DNA of 64,000 nucleotides from Aquabacterium sp. A7-Y (GTDB taxonomy: Bacteria; Pseudomonadota; Gammaproteobacteria; Burkholderiales; Burkholderiaceae_C), in NCBI RefSeq assembly GCF_026153205.1, contig NZ_JAPFBW010000003.1, forward strand, positions 124,001-188,000. The letters run 5' to 3'. Below the pieces are notes generated by a model. The model saw only the letters and a list, made by a program, of their open reading frames with translations, did not search any database and was not told the origin of the DNA. The translations under genes were made by a program, and so were the position numbers. The stretch's first letter is position 1, and each line of letters begins with the position of its first letter. This document shows positions 37,489-46,999 of this stretch, in pieces.

Positions 37489-38580
37489 TCAAGGCGCCAG
37501 CGCCAGGAACAAGAAGGCGGCGAAGATCACCAGGTGCACGCCGCCCTGCATCACGTTCGTGCGGCCGGTGGCCAGGGTCAGCGTGCTGACGCCAAAACTC
37601 AAGGCCAGCATCACCATGTCCTTGGGCGCCAGCCCCAGCACCAGCGGCAGGTCCAGCAGCACCGAGGCCAGCGCGACGGCCGGGATGGTCAGCCCGATGC
37701 TCGCCAGTGCCGAGCCGAGCGCGAGATTGAGGCTGGTCTGCAGCCGGTCGGCACGCGCCGCGCGCACCGCGGCCCAGGTCTCCGGCAGCAGCACCAGCAG
37801 TGCGATGGCGATCCCGATGACGGCCTTGGGCGCGCCGGCCGCCGCCACCGCGGACTCGATCGCGGGCGACAGCACCTTGGCCAGCCCCACCACCGACACC
37901 AGCGACACCAGCAGCAGGCCGAAACTGGCCCACGCCTGGCCCGCGGGCGGCGGCGGGGCATGGGTGTTCTCGTCGGCGGTGCCGGTGGCTGGCAGGAAGT
38001 AGTCGCGGTGACGCACGGTCTGCACGAACACGAACAGCAGCCACAGCGCCAGCGAGGCGACCGCGGCGAAGGCGAGCTGGCTGGGCGTGTAGGTGCCGCC
38101 GGGCGAGCTGGTGGTGAAGCTGGGCAGCACCAGCGACAGCGTCGCGAGCGCGACCAGCGCGGCCAGCCCCGAGCTCGCGCCTTCGACCCGGAAGGACTGC
38201 TCGTGGTGGCGCAGCCCGCCCACCAGCAGACAGATGCCGACCACGCCGCTGGAGATGATCATCACCGCCGAAAACACCGTGTCGCGCGGCAGGGCCGCCT
38301 TGTCAGGGCCGCCGGCCAGCATCATCGAGACGATCAACGCGACCTCGATGACCGTGATCGCCACCGCCAGCACCAGAGTGCCGAAAGGCTCGCCGACGCG
38401 GTGCGCCACCACCTCGGCGTGGTGCACCGCCGCGATCACCGCGCCGATCAGCCCGGCGGCGCAGGCCAGCAGCACGGCGGCACCCGGCAGCAGAACGAGC
38501 GAGGCGGCCAGCAGGGTGGCAGCGGCGGCGGGAACGAGCAGGGCCCCAGAGAGGCATTCGAAGTCCTTCTCCATCGACAT
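37489..38580 (-). CDS. Calcium/cation:proton antiporter (ChaA-like)
   Basis: 363 residues from ATG 38580. A GTG at 38610 would add 10 residues. About 11 hydrophobic segments. Two related halves carry the exchanger motifs: VGEPFGTLVLAVAITVIEVALI in the first half and GIAIALLVLLPETWAAV in the second, each with the membrane glutamate of CaCA family antiporters. It exports Ca2+ or Na+ against protons at the inner membrane. It is convergent with the metallo-hydrolase; the 21-bp gap contains no clear terminator. Confidence 0.9.
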   Translation of the reverse strand: MSMEKDFECLSGALLVPAAAATLLAASLVLLPGAAVLLACAAGLIGAVIAAVHHAEVVAHRVGEPFGTLVLAVAITVIEVALIVSMMLAGGPDKAALPRDTVFSAVMIISSGVVGICLLVGGLRHHEQSFRVEGASSGLAALVALATLSLVLPSFTTSSPGGTYTPSQLAFAAVASLALWLLFVFVQTVRHRDYFLPATGTADENTHAPPPPAGQAWASFGLLLVSLVSVVGLAKVLSPAIESAVAAAGAPKAVIGIAIALLVLLPETWAAVRAARADRLQTSLNLALGSALASIGLTIPAVALASVLLDLPLVLGLAPKDMVMLALSFGVSTLTLATGRTNVMQGGVHLVIFAAFLFLALAP

Positions 38581-38769
38581 GGCGGCACAAGACAGGGCGG
38601 CGACCGGCACGGTGGGGCCGCGGACCCAGGCCCGCTGCGGCGGGCGCTGTCATGTTATCGGACGCGCGCCTTTGCCGGGCTGCCCGAGACCCTTGCACCG
38701 GACCACCCGGCGATGCGGAGGCGGTGATCCTCGAAACCTTGAAGCCGCGGTTCCGGTGCGCGACGGACC

Positions 38770-40152
38770 CTACACCATGTCGTCAGCCGGCCGCGGCCCC
38801 GCGCCGCTCCGGGCGGGCAGGGGGTGCAAGGCGACGGCGGCGGCATCGCCGGCCGTGGCGCCCGGGCCGGGCAACACCACCGTGTTGGCGGCCAGATTCG
38901 GCGCCACCTCCTTGATCTTGTCGGTGATGACCGACTTCGCGACGATCCAGCCGTTCAGGCCGGCCCAGGCCATCGCGTTCGAGGCGGCCGCCTTCTGCAC
39001 CGCGGTGCCGTGCTCCATCAGCTTGCCCAGCGCCGCCGGTACGCCGACCGGCAGGGTCAGGCCGAAGTTGATCATGCCGCGCGCGGCCATGCCGCCGAGC
39101 ATGGTCGCGGTGTCGAACCCGTCGTTGACCTTGTGCGAGCCCTGGGCACCGGAGAACCTCGTTTTCATGGCGGTGCTCGCCACGTCGGAGGCCGTGTCCG
39201 CGGTCGCCGACACCAGACGCTGGACCACCGCCGTGAGCATCATCGCCACGGGCAGGGCCACGGCCGGGTTGAGGCCGGCCTTCTCCAGTCCCTGCTGGAT
39301 CGCGGGGGTCAGCTTCGCGCCGATCGCGGCATTGCTCAGCGAGCTCGCGATGCCGGCCAGCATGTCGTTGGCGCCGGCCATGACCTTGGGGGCCAGCCAT
39401 TCGCCGGTGGTGTTGGAGGGCAGGTCGATGGTGGCGCTGTAGGCCGGCTTGGTCTTGAGGTGCTCTCCGACCACCTCCTTCAGTGCGGCGCTGACGGCGC
39501 CGCTCACCAGCTGGGAGGTGAGGCCGAGTTGCTGCGGATTGACCCCCGCCGCCGCCGCGCCGGCCACCGCGCCGACCTGGCTCACCCAGGTGCCCAGCTG
39601 CGCGCTCAGGTGCGTGATGCCGCGCTGCACGAAGGTGGCCTTGAGGGCCTGCATCGCATGTTCGGGCGTCAGCTGCGGCGGCTGGCTGGAGGCACTGCTG
39701 GCGGAGGACGAGCTGGCCGTCGACGCCGTGCTGCCCTCGGTGGCCGTGCTGTAGTGGCTGGCTTCGCTGGCGGTCGTGTAGTGGCTGCCGACGCTCGCTT
39801 CGCTGAGCGAGGTGTAGTGGCTGTGCATGCTGCCTTCGCTGGCGGTGCTGTAGTGGCTGTCCACGCTGCTTTGGCTGTCGGTGCTGTCGCGGCGCGCCAA
39901 GGAAGGGCTGCCGATGCCCGGGCCGCTTGGCAGCTGGGAGGCTGCCTGCCGCAGGCGGTGTTCCGAGGACATCGAGGCACGCCGCAAACCCTGCAGTGAA
40001 GCGGCGGTATCGGCCGAGGACGTCTGGGAGGGCGCCGGCTGGCTTGCGGTCGCCGGCTGGGCGGTGTGCTGGACGCTGGCGACCCCGGCCGTCGAGGCGG
40101 CGGCAGGGAAGCGGCTGGGGGGGGGGACACCGGTCATCGTCGTCGGCCTCAT
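38770..40152 (-). CDS. Candidate type III-secreted translocator/effector with Ser-rich HY(T/S) repeats
   Basis: 460 residues from ATG 40152; ATG 40137 is an alternative with a GAGG upstream. The N-terminal ~170 residues are rich in Ser, Thr, Ala and Gln with no Sec signal, as in type III substrates. Residues ~99-141 carry four imperfect repeats starting HYSTASEGS. The remainder alternates amphipathic and hydrophobic helices (ALPVAMMLTAVVQRL, MINFGLTLPVGVPAAL), as seen in translocator proteins such as HrpK or HrpF. It lies at the end of the chaperone/secreted-protein block. A role as translocator is inference; no catalytic motif was found. Confidence 0.72.
   Translation of the reverse strand: MRPTTMTGVPPPSRFPAAASTAGVASVQHTAQPATASQPAPSQTSSADTAASLQGLRRASMSSEHRLRQAASQLPSGPGIGSPSLARRDSTDSQSSVDSHYSTASEGSMHSHYTSLSEASVGSHYTTASEASHYSTATEGSTASTASSSSASSASSQPPQLTPEHAMQALKATFVQRGITHLSAQLGTWVSQVGAVAGAAAAGVNPQQLGLTSQLVSGAVSAALKEVVGEHLKTKPAYSATIDLPSNTTGEWLAPKVMAGANDMLAGIASSLSNAAIGAKLTPAIQQGLEKAGLNPAVALPVAMMLTAVVQRLVSATADTASDVASTAMKTRFSGAQGSHKVNDGFDTATMLGGMAARGMINFGLTLPVGVPAALGKLMEHGTAVQKAAASNAMAWAGLNGWIVAKSVITDKIKEVAPNLAANTVVLPGPGATAGDAAAVALHPLPARSGAGPRPADDMV
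39730..39858 (-). repeat. Coding repeat: four imperfect HY-x-x-x-SEAS units
   Basis: Within the 460-residue protein, segments starting HYSTASEGS, HYTSLSEAS, HYTTASEAS and HYSTATEGS recur with a period of 12 or 9 residues. The DNA repeats are degenerate, so the array is old or under selection. Confidence 0.8.
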
Positions 40153-40298
40153 CGAGTCGGTTGTTCGGAGACTGCACCCGGACCGCAAGCCCTCGGACGG
40201 AGCTGCATGCCTGGCGCAGAAGACGCCAGCCCATGAGTGGGCGGGAGCGGCCTTTCATATCCCGGCCATCGTGGTGCCGGTGCACCGCGCCAGCCGCT

Positions 40299-41198
40299 TC
40301 AGCTCCAGTCCAGCGCCCGCTTCGCCATGTCGGCCAGCCCCTTGATCCAGTCCTGCATGCGCTGCAAGGCCATCTGCTGCATCTCCTGCATCGAATTGAG
40401 CTTGAGCTGCTCCTTGAACTGCTCCTGCATCGAGGCCATCAAGTCGTGGTGAGAGGACGCGACCGGCGTGGCATGGGCGGCCTGCCCGCCCTCGGTCCGG
40501 ACCGCGCCGTGAGGTGGAGACGGCAGGAGGTCGGCTGCCGGCGGCTTGCCGTTCTCGCCGAGCGCCGGCGTGTCTTGCGACGGCGGCGGGCGGGGGCCGG
40601 TGGTGGCGTCCGGCGCCGCGGCAGCCTCGCTGTCCGGTGCCCGCTGGCGCGCCGGCAGGGCAGGGCGGCTGCTGGGTGCGCTGCTGTCCGGGTGTTTCAC
40701 ATAGTGCTCGGAGGAGCCGGGCAGTGGGGTCAGGGCGAGTTGGCTACCGTGCCACTCGATCAGTTTCTGCGCGGCGGCGCGGAGCCCGGTGCCGCCTGTG
40801 GGCTTCTGCGCCTCGGGGCCGGCGGCGGCTTGGGCGTGGCTTGCCGCCGCGCTCGCCGCGGCCGGCGGTCTCCATTTGACCAACGCCATGCTGTCGGCTG
40901 CCGCCGCGGCTGGCGCCGCCCCGGCAGTGTTGCGCGCCGCTGCGGCGCCGGTCGAGCCGCCGGAGGCAGCGGCCGGCCGCAGCTTGTTCAGCAGCGCGGC
41001 GTCCGGCATGCGCACCTGACCGGCGGCCGTGGTGACCGCCTGGCGCAGGGTCTGGAAGGCCTGGCTGGCATTGCCCATCGCGGCCGACGCGACCTTCTGC
41101 AGGGCCGGCCCGGCCTTCTGCAAGGCCGGCGCCGCCGCCTGCTGGAGCTTCTGCAATGCGGCGGCGCCGGATCTCAAGGCAGCGATGTTGAAGGCCAT
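40299..41198 (-). CDS. Putative type III-secreted protein with amphipathic C-terminus
   Basis: 299 residues from ATG 41198, which has AGGAGAA 8 bp upstream. No Sec signal. The N-terminus is a helical Ala/Gln-rich region (LQKLQQAAAPALQKAGPAL), the middle is Ala/Pro-rich and likely disordered. The last ~45 residues form a strong coiled coil (MQEQFKEQLKLNSMQEMQQ) ending AKRALDWS. This end resembles the last residues of the small protein at 46538-46873. It sits 28 bp after a chaperone gene, the usual place for the cognate substrate. I infer that it is an exported component or effector; no enzyme motif is present. Confidence 0.75.
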   Translation of the reverse strand: MAFNIAALRSGAAALQKLQQAAAPALQKAGPALQKVASAAMGNASQAFQTLRQAVTTAAGQVRMPDAALLNKLRPAAASGGSTGAAAARNTAGAAPAAAAADSMALVKWRPPAAASAAASHAQAAAGPEAQKPTGGTGLRAAAQKLIEWHGSQLALTPLPGSSEHYVKHPDSSAPSSRPALPARQRAPDSEAAAAPDATTGPRPPPSQDTPALGENGKPPAADLLPSPPHGAVRTEGGQAAHATPVASSHHDLMASMQEQFKEQLKLNSMQEMQQMALQRMQDWIKGLADMAKRALDWS

Positions 41199-41226
41199 GC
41201 CTGTTCTCCTGCGTGTGAGGGCCGGC

Positions 41227-41645
41227 TCAGCGCGGCGCCGCCGCGAGCTGCCAGCGTTGAGCTTCTCGCCAGCCGTTGGCGAAGCGGGCCAGCTTCACGA
41301 TGTGCTGGGCCAGCCGCTCCGGTGTCACGACCGCCAAACGCATCTGCGCCACATGCACCAGCGTGCCGGTGATCGGAGACAGCGCAAAACCCGCCCCCCG
41401 GCCGCCGCCGGTCTCGAAGTTCGCCTGCAGCAAGCGCAGGTGGATGGCGGACTGGTCGAGATCGTTCGGCCGGCCCAGCTCGATCCAGCAGAAGAAGCCG
41501 GCCGGGTCCGGCTCGGCGCTGTGGATCAGCGCGCAGTTCACGCCGTCGGCCTGGAAGACGCGGCCCGCCGCGATGGCCGGGGCCCCTCCAGGCCAGTGAG
41601 CCGGCACAAGCCGTCGACCAGTTCGATGAATGCTGCGGTGCTCAT
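41227..41645 (-). pseudogene. Type III class I chaperone gene split by a one-base frameshift
   Basis: ATG 41645 opens MSTAAFIELVDGLCRLTGLEG, the typical first helix of CesT/SycE-type chaperones. That frame stops soon after. From about 41583 the neighbouring frame continues the chaperone fold (IAAGRVFQADGVNCALIHS, then LLQANFETGGGRGAGFALSP with the conserved LLxAN) to a stop at 41227. Adding a single G in the run GGAGGGGCCCC joins both halves as LEG-APAIAAG, giving a normal protein of about 139 residues. The gene starts 5 bp after the preceding chaperone. Either the gene is recently broken or the read has a homopolymer error. Confidence 0.78.
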
Positions 41646-41650
41646 CGCCG

Positions 41651-42088
41651 TCAACCGGGGACAACACACAGCCGACCCAGCCGTGCATCGCGTGCGCTGG
41701 CCGGCCCTGCCGGCTTCGGCCGGAGTTGCAGCACCCGGCGCGACATCGCGAGCACTCGCTCGGCCAGACGCTCGAGCGCGTGTTCATCGAGCTTCACCGT
41801 CTCGGCATAAATCAAGTGGCCGTTCTCCGGCGCGATGCCGAGCGAGGCACCGGACATGAAATGCACGAAGTTCTCCTGCAGCAGCCGGGTCCACGCCGCC
41901 GCCCCGCTGTCCGACGCGATGGGGCCGCAATCGGCGCGGACGATCACCAGGTCGGGGGCGGCCTGCGGGTCGTGCAGAAATCCGAAGGGCAGCCGGTGCA
42001 CGAAAAAGCTGCCGCCCGCCAGCACGGGCGCCGGATCCGCGATGCCGACCTGCTCGCACCACTGGGCGACGACGTCTTCGTATTGCAT
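41651..42088 (-). CDS. Type III secretion class I chaperone (CesT-like)
   Basis: 145 residues. Starts MQYEDVVAQWCEQVGI, a helix, then strands (VLAGGSFFVHRLPFGFL), a central LLQENFVHFMSGASLGIAPENGHLIY matching the LLxxN...G..LG...SG..L pattern, and a final helix (LDEHALERLAERVLAMSRR). Such acidic dimers bind an effector N-terminus in the cytoplasm and guide it to the ATPase. It is preceded by an hrp-type promoter at 42133-42160. It is followed by a second chaperone (split) and then a likely substrate gene. Confidence 0.82.
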   Translation of the reverse strand: MQYEDVVAQWCEQVGIADPAPVLAGGSFFVHRLPFGFLHDPQAAPDLVIVRADCGPIASDSGAAAWTRLLQENFVHFMSGASLGIAPENGHLIYAETVKLDEHALERLAERVLAMSRRVLQLRPKPAGPASARDARLGRLCVVPG

Positions 42089-42132
42089 TCAGCCCTCCTT
42101 CTCCGCATCGGCCGGCGGCCCGCGGTCTGCTA

Positions 42133-42160
42133 TGGGTGCGGCAAGCGGCGCCCGGGTTCC
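42133..42160 (-). promoter_or_regulatory. hrp box for the chaperone/secreted-protein unit
   Basis: On the minus strand: GGAACC (42160-42155), 15-bp spacer, GCACCCA (42139-42133). The hrp box consensus for HrpL-type sigma factors is GGAACC-N15/16-CCACNNA; the only deviation is G for C. It ends 44 bp upstream of the chaperone start at 42088. Confidence 0.75.
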
Positions 42161-42198
42161 AAAAGCCCGCTCGTGCCTGCCATGGCACTCCGGGCCGG

Positions 42199-42777
42199 TC
42201 ACGGCGATGAGCGCGGCTGCAGCTTGGCGAGCTCACGCCGGATCGACGCGATGTCGCTTTCCTTGCGGCTGACCGCGAGTCCCAGTTCCAGCGTGCGCTG
42301 ACGGTACTGCGGGTCGCCGTGGTCCTCGCTGCGGCGCAGCGGTGAGCCGCCGTTGTGCTCCCGGCGCAAGGCGGCGAGTTGGGCTTCCTCGCGGCTCAGC
42401 TCGGCTTCGAGAATGTGGCGGGCGTCGGCGTCGCGGGCGCGCTGTTCCTCGCGGCTTACCTTGACGCCCAGCGCTGCACCGCGGACGGCCGGGGGCGCGT
42501 CGGCCTGCACCCGGCGGGACCCCTCGGGCCGCGTCTTCGGCGCCCAGGCGGGGGCGTCGACGAGCCGGCAACGGCGCGCGCTGGCCTCGGCCTGGGACAA
42601 CACATTGGTGAAGCGGTTGTTCGGACAGCGGAACAGCCGCGGCTCGGTGTCGGCCCGCGCGGCGACCGGCGTCGAGGCGGCCAGCGCGCCGGCCAGCGCA
42701 AGGGCGGGGAGTCGCCTCCGGTTCGTGCGCCTTGCGCAGGGCAGCGTGGGGCCCGCGGTGTGTCGAGGTTCAAACAT
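42199..42777 (-). CDS. Sec-exported small protein of unknown function
   Basis: 192 residues from ATG 42777, overlapping the stop of the preceding gene by 8 bp. An Arg-rich N-region and hydrophobic helix (LPALALAGALAASTPVAARA) predict a signal peptide. Mature part: LFRCPNNRFTNVLSQAEASARRCRLVD, resembling the start of DUF4124-like periplasmic proteins with two Cys. A charged coiled coil follows (SREEQRARDADARHILEAEL...). I do not recognise the function. Its place among type III chaperones suggests an envelope role linked to secretion. Confidence 0.7.
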   Translation of the reverse strand: MFEPRHTAGPTLPCARRTNRRRLPALALAGALAASTPVAARADTEPRLFRCPNNRFTNVLSQAEASARRCRLVDAPAWAPKTRPEGSRRVQADAPPAVRGAALGVKVSREEQRARDADARHILEAELSREEAQLAALRREHNGGSPLRRSEDHGDPQYRQRTLELGLAVSRKESDIASIRRELAKLQPRSSP

Positions 42778-43162
42778 CGGCGTCCTTTCCGGGCGCCGGC
42801 GACTCGAACAGCGGCCGCCACCACAGCGAGGTGAGGACGGCCAGGTCGACGCCGGCATCGAAGGCCTCCGGCCGGCTGTCGGCATCCACCGGCATGGTGA
42901 CGCGCAGCATCACGGCGCGCGAGGCGGATTCCAGTCCCAGCACCCAGGGGGTCCAGGGGTCCAGGCAGGCACTGGCGAGCAGCACCGCTTCGAGCACCTC
43001 GGACTCGCGTGCAGGCGGCAGCTCGCCGAGCCGGGTCCACAGCTCCATGGAGTGATCGGTGCTGCTCGGTCGCAGCATCAGCGGCACACCGCCGATGGTC
43101 ACGTCCGGGCAGGCGTCGCCGCCCCGGACGGTGCCGTGCGCGGCCTCAGCCATGGTCTGCAT
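42770..43162 (-). CDS. Probable type III secretion chaperone
   Basis: 130 residues. ATG 43162 overlaps the preceding chaperone gene by 17 bp; ATG 43153 is possible. VTIGGVPLMLRPSSTDHSMELWTRLGELP is the strand-rich first half. LEAVLLASACLDPWTPWVLGLESASRAVMLRVTMP matches the LLxAN...LGL...SG.V.L pattern of class I chaperones, although Asn is replaced. The end has LTSLWWRPLFE. Small, acidic and unpaired with a Sec signal. Assignment rests on pattern and context. Confidence 0.65.
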   Translation of the reverse strand: MQTMAEAAHGTVRGGDACPDVTIGGVPLMLRPSSTDHSMELWTRLGELPPARESEVLEAVLLASACLDPWTPWVLGLESASRAVMLRVTMPVDADSRPEAFDAGVDLAVLTSLWWRPLFESPAPGKDADV

Positions 43163-43616
43163 GCATCACCTGCCCGGGGCACAGGAAGCGGTCCGGTGCA
43201 CGGACCGGTGCGGCTTGCGCACCACGAGGCTGCAGGACCTGAATGCGCCAGGCCAGCGAGTGCACGGCCAGCGCGTCCACGAGCGCGGCCAGCTGCGCGA
43301 CGTTTGCCGCTTCGGCAGGGGTGGCCACGGTGTGCACCGCGCGGCCATGCTCGGGGTGCAGCCCGAGGATTCCGTGCACCGGGCCGGCCGCTTCGAGATT
43401 GGCCTGCGCCATCAACTCCAGAGCCTGGCGGCGGCAGGCTGCATCCGGCTCGCCCAGTTCGGCGACGAGGACCAGCCACTGGTCGCGCCTCGGATGCAAG
43501 GACACCGTGATCGGCACCTCACGGTGTTCCAGCCAGCCGCGGTGGGGATCGGACCTGCCGACGCCGAGTCTTTCGCACACCGCCCCGACGAGCAGCACGA
43601 GCTGTTGTGTTTGCAT
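43146..43616 (-). CDS. Type III secretion class I chaperone (CesT-like), first gene of its unit
   Basis: 156 residues from ATG 43616. The longer frame starting at 43673 has no family match. Starts MQTQQLVLLVGAVCERLGVG, the helix of class I chaperones, then VPITVSLHPRRDQWLVLVAELG, ALELMAQANLEAAGPVHGILGLHPEHGRAVHTV with the conserved AN...GL...G.AV, and a long final helix. An hrp box lies 73 bp upstream. It leads the leftward unit with the next chaperone-like gene and the exported protein. Confidence 0.78.
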   Translation of the reverse strand: MQTQQLVLLVGAVCERLGVGRSDPHRGWLEHREVPITVSLHPRRDQWLVLVAELGEPDAACRRQALELMAQANLEAAGPVHGILGLHPEHGRAVHTVATPAEAANVAQLAALVDALAVHSLAWRIQVLQPRGAQAAPVRAPDRFLCPGQVMHADHG

Positions 43617-43688
43617 GAGAGATTGCTTTCGGGCCGATGCCGGTTCAAGCAGGTTGGCATGCAATATGCGCATGCACCTTTCGAGCGA

Positions 43689-43716
43689 TAGGTGCGTTGC
43701 GGCGTGCGGCGGTTCC
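43689..43716 (-). promoter_or_regulatory. hrp box upstream of the first chaperone gene
   Basis: On the minus strand: GGAACC (43716-43711), 15-bp spacer, GCACCTA (43695-43689). It has a perfect -35 half and one deviation in the -10 half, the same G for C seen at 42133-42160. The transcript would start about 65 bp upstream of ATG 43616. Confidence 0.75.
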
Positions 43717-43896
43717 CCTGTCCGTCTGCCAATCCGACCAGACGGTTTGACTCACAAAATGTTACCCAATGGCGGTCCCAAAGCTTGTGCCTTCATTTAC
43801 CTTCGCGCCACTCCGAGCGGCCTCCCCCGAATCGTCGGGCGCGTATTGCGCCGGCAGGCCACCGCCGGGGTCCCCTCAGACCATCGACATCACAGC

Positions 43897-44835
<939 letters not shown>

Positions 44836-44874
44836 AGCCGGCGGGCTGACGGGCGGGCTTTGCTTTTTCTTCTG

Positions 44875-46203
<1,329 letters not shown>

Positions 46204-46441
46204 GACCGCAATCCTTTCTTCCTGCTTCTGTGACATGCCTGACGGCAAGCTGACGTTTCGCATGCGTCAGGTTTATTGAACAGCAAAAACAACTGCCGCA
46301 CCTCTTGGCGTCGCCGGCGAATGTATACGCAGGCATGCGAGCGCAGCTGTGCGTTTCAACACGGTCGCGCCTGCTTTGTTGATGAACGGAACCGGTTCCG
46401 ATTCTGACCGCGGATGGCCCGCGTATGGATCCCTAGGACAT

Positions 46442-46470
46442 GGAACTCCGGGTCGCGAGCTCCCCACCCA
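46442..46470 (+). promoter_or_regulatory. hrp box of the small secreted-protein gene
   Basis: GGAACT (46442-46447), 16-bp spacer, CCACCCA (46464-46470). It has a full -10 half and one change in the -35 half relative to GGAACC-N15/16-CCACNNA. It ends 67 bp upstream of ATG 46538. Confidence 0.8.
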
Positions 46471-46475
46471 TGTGA

Positions 46476-46501
46476 GCCGAACCGGTCCGTCAAGGTTCGG
46501 C
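46476..46501 (+). other. Leader hairpin downstream of the hrp box
   Basis: GCCGAACC (46476-46483) and GGTTCGGC (46494-46501) form eight perfect pairs around a 10-base loop at the predicted 5' end of the transcript. It could protect the mRNA 5' end, a frequent trait of abundant pilin-type messages. Confidence 0.55.
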
Positions 46502-46537
46502 AGTCAATCAACCAAGCAACCAGTGAAGGACTTGAAC

Positions 46538-46873
46538 ATGCTTCCTCTTATCGGTGGTCTGGCCAGCGGGCTCGGGGGTCTTTTCGGCAAGGGGGGCATG
46601 AACCCCCTTCAAAAGGGCGGCCAAGCGATGGACAGCTTCGGTAACAACGCGCTGACCTCCTTCGGGCACGGCCAGGTGGCGGACAGCGGTGGCGACATCA
46701 TGAAAAGCCACAACAAGAACGACGCCCAGCTGGACGACATCCAGAGCCAGATGAAGTCGGTGATGGCCCAATCGATGCAGCAGCAGGTGCTGCAGATGAA
46801 GGAGAACATCAAAATGGACAGCATCGGTCACGATGCCAAGATGGCCCAGAAGGCGCTGGACTGGGTCGAGTAA
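46538..46873 (+). CDS. Small secreted type III protein, candidate pilin/needle or harpin-like
   Basis: 111 residues from ATG 46538, with AAGGA upstream. Starts MLPLIGGLASGLGGLFGKGGMN, a Gly-rich stretch without Sec signal. The middle is Asn/Gly/Ser-rich, and residues ~65-111 form a helical coiled coil (DIQSQMKSVMAQSMQQQVLQM) ending MAQKALDWVE. Size, composition and its strong hrp box fit an abundant exported subunit such as HrpA. I see no direct signature of a known pilin family. The end resembles that of the 299-residue protein at 40299-41198. A terminator-like hairpin follows. Confidence 0.78.
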   Translation: MLPLIGGLASGLGGLFGKGGMNPLQKGGQAMDSFGNNALTSFGHGQVADSGGDIMKSHNKNDAQLDDIQSQMKSVMAQSMQQQVLQMKENIKMDSIGHDAKMAQKALDWVE

Positions 46874-46882
46874 GACCCGCGT

Positions 46883-46915
46883 GCCGAGGGCGAGGTGGTG
46901 GACCGCGCCCTCGGC
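46883..46915 (+). terminator. Hairpin after the small secreted-protein gene
   Basis: GCCGAGGGCG and CGCCCTCGGC pair perfectly over 10 bp with a 13-base loop, 10 bp after the stop. Only a weak pyrimidine tract (CGCTCTCTCTACC) follows, so termination may be partial. Confidence 0.6.
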
Positions 46916-46949
46916 CGCTCTCTCTACCACTCCATCTGCCACTCACGCG

Positions 46950-46997
46950 GTCATTCCTTCGGCCATTCCCTCCGCCATTCCCTCCGCCATTCCCTCG
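46950..46997. repeat. 12-bp minisatellite, four units
   Basis: Units GTCATTCCTTCG, GCCATTCCCTCC, GCCATTCCCTCC and GCCATTCCCTCG follow without gaps. The array lies directly beyond the stop of the hrpL-like gene, between two convergent genes. Confidence 0.85.
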
Positions 46998-46999
46998 GC

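Larger units (their letters stand above)
46204..46537. promoter_or_regulatory. Divergent control region of the activator and the small secreted-protein gene
   Basis: A 334-bp spacer, AT-richer than the surroundings, with no gene. It holds a 12-bp palindrome GGAACCGGTTCC (46388-46399), an hrp box (46442-46470) and a leader hairpin (46476-46501). All are placed for rightward expression of the gene at 46538; the leftward activator promoter was not identified. Confidence 0.65.

Noticed and set aside
40232-40238. CCACTCA (minus strand) upstream of the 460-residue secreted protein as an hrp -10 element
   Set aside because: At 16 bp upstream the sequence is GGATAT, matching only half of the -35 element, so I did not call a promoter.
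46388-46399. Palindrome GGAACCGGTTCC as a double hrp box
   Set aside because: Both half sites have a perfect -35 sequence, but neither strand has a CACNNA element at 15 or 16 bp. It is kept only as a palindrome in the control region.
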